Below, piece after piece: positions 61,749 to 64,000 of a DNA stretch of 64,000 bases. How positions within the stretch are numbered: the first letter of the stretch is position 1; each line of letters begins with the position of its first letter. A program made the translations under genes and the position numbers. Location: positions 1-64,000 of the forward strand of contig WRKP01000005.1 in NCBI GenBank assembly GCA_009778035.1, written 5' to 3'. The DNA is from Planctomycetaceae bacterium. Its GTDB lineage: Bacteria; Planctomycetota; Planctomycetia; Pirellulales; Thermoguttaceae. The notes beneath the pieces were generated by a model. That model saw only the letters and a list, made by a program, of their open reading frames with translations, was not told the DNA's origin and did not search any database.

Positions 61749-61846
61749 TTTTCACTTTTGATACGCGGAACACCACGCCTGCCATGCTAACCGAAACGGC
61801 GGAGAATGCAAGACCGCTGTGCGCCTCGCAGGCGAGACGGCAAACG

Positions 61847-62080
61847 TCACAACGCACTCATTTCTTCCAACGGTGCATCAAAGTCATCGCTCATCCAAAA
61901 TTGTCCTTTTGCACAGCCGAACACGGGACGCTTGGAATTCACGGTTACGGATTCCCTCTCTTCCGACGGTATTTCTGTACAAATATCCGGCTGCATTATC
62001 GTAATGAGTTTCAAGGAATCCAATTCCCGAAGCAGGTTTATGGCTTGGGGTTGAATGATACCAATTTGAAGTGTTTGCAT
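61847..62080 (-). CDS. Orphan VapB-type antitoxin paralogue
   Basis: 77 residues. The start 'MQTLQIGIIQPQAINLLRELDSLKLI' and the tail 'FGCAKGQFWMSDDFDAPLEEM' match the DUF2281 antitoxin next to it; the last few residues are replaced by SAL. No toxin follows: the next gene downstream on this strand is the other antitoxin. Between the two lies a DNA segment (GCCTCGCAGGCGAGACGGC) shared with the insert in cysS, which may have caused the loss of a toxin gene or the truncation. Confidence 0.7.
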   Translation of the reverse strand: MQTLQIGIIQPQAINLLRELDSLKLITIMQPDICTEIPSEERESVTVNSKRPVFGCAKGQFWMSDDFDAPLEEMSAL

Positions 62081-62101
62081 GTTTGCTTCGGCAACGTCGT
62101 A

Positions 62102-63868
62102 TCACAGCACCCTCATTCTAACCTCTTCGCTCAACTTTTCAACGACGGCATCGACGCCCACTTCGCCGAGTTCGCCCTCTTTGCGACTGCGAAGAGCAAC
62201 ACTGCCATTCTCCGCCTCCTTCGCCCCCACCACCGCAAGATAAGGCACCAAATCCAATCGGCCCTCGCGTATCTTCGCGCCAATCTTTTCACTGCGATTG
62301 TCCAACGATACTCGCAATCCCGCCGATTGCATCTTCGATAATACCGCGCTGCCATACTCGCCGAACTTTTCGCTTACCGTCAAAATGCGAATCTGCTCCG
62401 GGGCAAGCCATAACGGAAACGCCGCCGCAAAATGCTCAATCAAAATGCCAAAAAACCGTTCAAACGAACCCAACGGCGCACGGTGAATCAAAACCGGCAT
62501 GTGCGGCTTATTGTCCGCGCCCGTATATTCCAAATCAAAACGCTCCGGCGACGGCAAACTGTAATCCAACTGCACCGTGCCCAACTGCCAACGGCGACCC
62601 AAACAATCCTTCACGACAAAATCCGCCTTCGGGCCGTAAAATGCCGCCTCGCCCTCCACAATTTCAAGATTCGGCAACTCCCCTTCGGAAAACATCGTTT
62701 GGCAAACCTTTTCCAAACTCGCCTGCGCCCGTTTCCAATTTTCCGCACTGCCGACATACTTGTCGCTCGTCCAATCGCGAAAACTTAACCGCACCGAAAA
62801 GTCGCCGAAACCCATCGTCTGCAACACGTGAAGCGTCATTTCAATACACGCACGAAACTCCGCCTCAACCTGTTCCGGCATGCAAAAGATATGCGCATCA
62901 TCCTGCGTGAAGCCGCGTACCCGAGTCATCCCGCTCAGTTCGCCCGACTGCTCAAAACGATGCACGCATCCAAATTCGGCAATCCGAAACGGCAAATCGC
63001 GGTAACTTCTCGGCTTTTGCTGGTAGACCATAATATGGTGCGGACAGTTCATTGGGCGGAGCAAAAATTCGTCGCCGTCCTGCATCCCGATCGGCGGGAA
63101 TTGACTCTCCGCATAGTACGGATAGTGTCCCGACGTCTTGAAGAGGTCGATATTTCCGATGACCGGGGTGTAGATTTGCTGATATCCGCGTTTGACGAGT
63201 TCCTCCGAGATGAAGTTTTCGAGTTGCCGACGGACGATGGCGCCCTTCGGCAACCAGAGAATCAGCCCTTGCCCGACTTTGGCATCGAGCGCAAAGAGTT
63301 CATGGTGTTTCCCGAGCGTACGGTGATCGCGTTTTTTGGCTTCTTCGATTTGCAGGAGGTGTTCTTCGAGTTCTTTTTTGCTGGCGAAGGCGGTGCCGTA
63401 GAGGCGTTGCAGTTGCGGATTGGCCGCATCGCCTTTCCAGTAGGCACCGGCCAGGGACATGAGTTTGAACGCCCCGATCGCTTTTGGTTTGTCGATATGC
63501 GGCCCGCGGCAGAGATCGACAAACTCGCCCTGGCGGTAGAAGGAGATGGTGTTCGCGTCCGCCAACTCTTTGACATGTTCGACTTTGAGCGTTTGTCCGA
63601 TGCCTTGGAGGAGTTCGACGGCATCGTGGATTGGCAATTCGATGCGTTCAAATTCTTCGTTGAGTTTGATGAGTTTCGCGATTTCGGCCTCGATTTTGGG
63701 AAAATCTTCTTCGGTGAGTCGATCTTCCATAAGGAAGTCGTAGTAGAATCCGTTTTCGACGTTGGGCCCGAAGGCGAGTTGTACGTTGGGATAGAGCCGC
63801 ATCACAGCGCGGGCCATAAGATGAGCGGCACTGTGGCGGAGCGTGTCGAGAGATTCGGGAGTGGACAT
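62102..63868 (-). CDS. thrS: Threonyl-tRNA synthetase lacking TGS domain
   Basis: 588 residues. A class II synthetase that charges tRNA-Thr. The N-terminal TGS domain is absent: the protein begins directly in the editing domain ('DTLRHSAAHLMARAV', HxxxH), with later 'RGPHIDKPKAIGAFKLMSLAGAYW' marking the rest of it. The catalytic core has 'LLRPMNCPHHIMVYQ', 'RIAEFGCVHRFEQSGELSGMTRVRGFTQDDAHIF' and 'HRAPLGSFERFFGILIEHFAAAFPLWLAP'. The anticodon domain is at the C-terminus. No frame upstream restores a TGS. Promoter TTGCCG-16-TATAAT upstream. Confidence 0.93.
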   Translation of the reverse strand: MSTPESLDTLRHSAAHLMARAVMRLYPNVQLAFGPNVENGFYYDFLMEDRLTEEDFPKIEAEIAKLIKLNEEFERIELPIHDAVELLQGIGQTLKVEHVKELADANTISFYRQGEFVDLCRGPHIDKPKAIGAFKLMSLAGAYWKGDAANPQLQRLYGTAFASKKELEEHLLQIEEAKKRDHRTLGKHHELFALDAKVGQGLILWLPKGAIVRRQLENFISEELVKRGYQQIYTPVIGNIDLFKTSGHYPYYAESQFPPIGMQDGDEFLLRPMNCPHHIMVYQQKPRSYRDLPFRIAEFGCVHRFEQSGELSGMTRVRGFTQDDAHIFCMPEQVEAEFRACIEMTLHVLQTMGFGDFSVRLSFRDWTSDKYVGSAENWKRAQASLEKVCQTMFSEGELPNLEIVEGEAAFYGPKADFVVKDCLGRRWQLGTVQLDYSLPSPERFDLEYTGADNKPHMPVLIHRAPLGSFERFFGILIEHFAAAFPLWLAPEQIRILTVSEKFGEYGSAVLSKMQSAGLRVSLDNRSEKIGAKIREGRLDLVPYLAVVGAKEAENGSVALRSRKEGELGEVGVDAVVEKLSEEVRMRVL

Positions 63869-63916
63869 GAAACGTGAGCGTTAGCCGCCAAGCCCTGCTC
63901 GGCGACGGGTTCGTAA

Positions 63917-63944
63917 ATTATAGTATTTTGCGGCGATTCGGCAA
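63917..63944 (-). promoter_or_regulatory. Promoter TTGCCG-16-TATAAT for thrS
   Basis: TTGCCG (63944-63939), a 16-base spacer and TATAAT (63922-63917). The leader is about 40 bases; I see no T-box. Confidence 0.65.
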
Positions 63945-63952
63945 GTGTTTCG

Positions 63953-64000
63953 TGGACTCGCTCGGAAACCGTCATCCCGGCGCGACTACTGTCATCCCGG
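63953..64000. repeat. Dispersed palindromic element, copy 12, cut by window end
   Basis: GGACTCGCTCGGAAACCGTCATCCCGGCG, then a second GTCATCCCGG at the window edge. It has the TCGCTCGGAAACC terminus variant. Confidence 0.6.

Noticed and set aside
62828-63877. A 349-codon frame opposite thrS
   Set aside because: Antisense shadow of a well-recognised synthetase.

Overview
The window looks like a chromosomal segment of a member of the Planctomycetota. Support comes from the gene style rather than one marker: a MotB-type protein starting MARKK, a GAF-HlyD fusion, a small lipoprotein with CNPCEP repeats, an NPCBM-domain secreted protein, a large TolC-like lipoprotein, BlaI/M56 sensor operons, a Tat-exported Gfo/Idh/MocA oxidoreductase, and a CysS with KISKS. 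No rRNA, tRNA or CRISPR array was seen. Assignment below phylum is not possible from the sequence alone.

Layout. 0.1-2.8 kb: two unknown structural-looking genes. 2.9-8.1 kb: an accessory, defence-like island with an AbiL/RloAB-type ATPase + RloB pair behind a palindromic operator, an orphan RelB/DinJ-like antitoxin, a frameshifted DUF6932-like gene coupled to an unknown 311-residue-class protein, and a class II Fic protein. 8.1-9.0 kb: gene-free, rich in hairpins. 9.0-14.7 kb: MotB-like protein, ClpP, TolC-like lipoprotein, NPCBM protein. 15-20.4 kb: a giant autotransporter with an HELGH motif. 20.8-31.5 kb: ankyrin lipoprotein, PilM/PilN-like fusion, CysS, Cys-rich lipoprotein, GAF-HlyD fusion, membrane pair, citrate synthase, small secreted protein. 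31.7-38.5 kb: NoeA-like methyltransferase, small membrane protein, glycosyltransferase-like protein, DUF4282 protein, transketolase C-terminal half, anchored unknown, GDP-mannose dehydratase (a glycan-flavoured region). 38.6-45.2 kb: long PilM protein, short PduO-type protein, adenine methyltransferase, four-cluster ferredoxin, ObgE. 45.2-53.3 kb: a BlaI/BlaR1-like sensor region with three different extracytoplasmic modules and an inserted PIN toxin-antitoxin pair. 53.5-64 kb: PilT, oxidoreductase, second DNA methyltransferase, FolK, YqaA-family protein, large TPR protein, VapBC plus an orphan VapB, and ThrS without a TGS domain.

Regulation. Several genes share a clear vegetative promoter (TTGCGG/TTGCGA, 17-base spacer, TATAAT/TACAAT). 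In at least seven the -10 box lies only 6-8 bases before the start codon, which predicts leaderless mRNAs. In one case (the transketolase half) the promoter fixes the true start, because the longest-ORF start lies on the -35 box.

Repeats. A dispersed palindromic element (core GTCATTCCGGCG...CGCCGGAATGAC) occurs about a dozen times, complete or partial. Its outer end reads TAGAGCG, and four unrelated genes (autotransporter, HlyD fusion, methyltransferase, PilT) use that TAG as their stop codon.

Most notable: (1) the 45-53 kb region, where a BlaR1-type M56 membrane peptidase carries carboxypeptidase-regulatory-like repeats in one operon and a seven-bladed WD40 propeller in another, with a third gene keeping only the last membrane segment plus a PDZ domain; (2) the repeat that supplies stop codons; (3) the DUF6932/unknown pair beside the AbiL-like operon; (4) widespread leaderless promoters.
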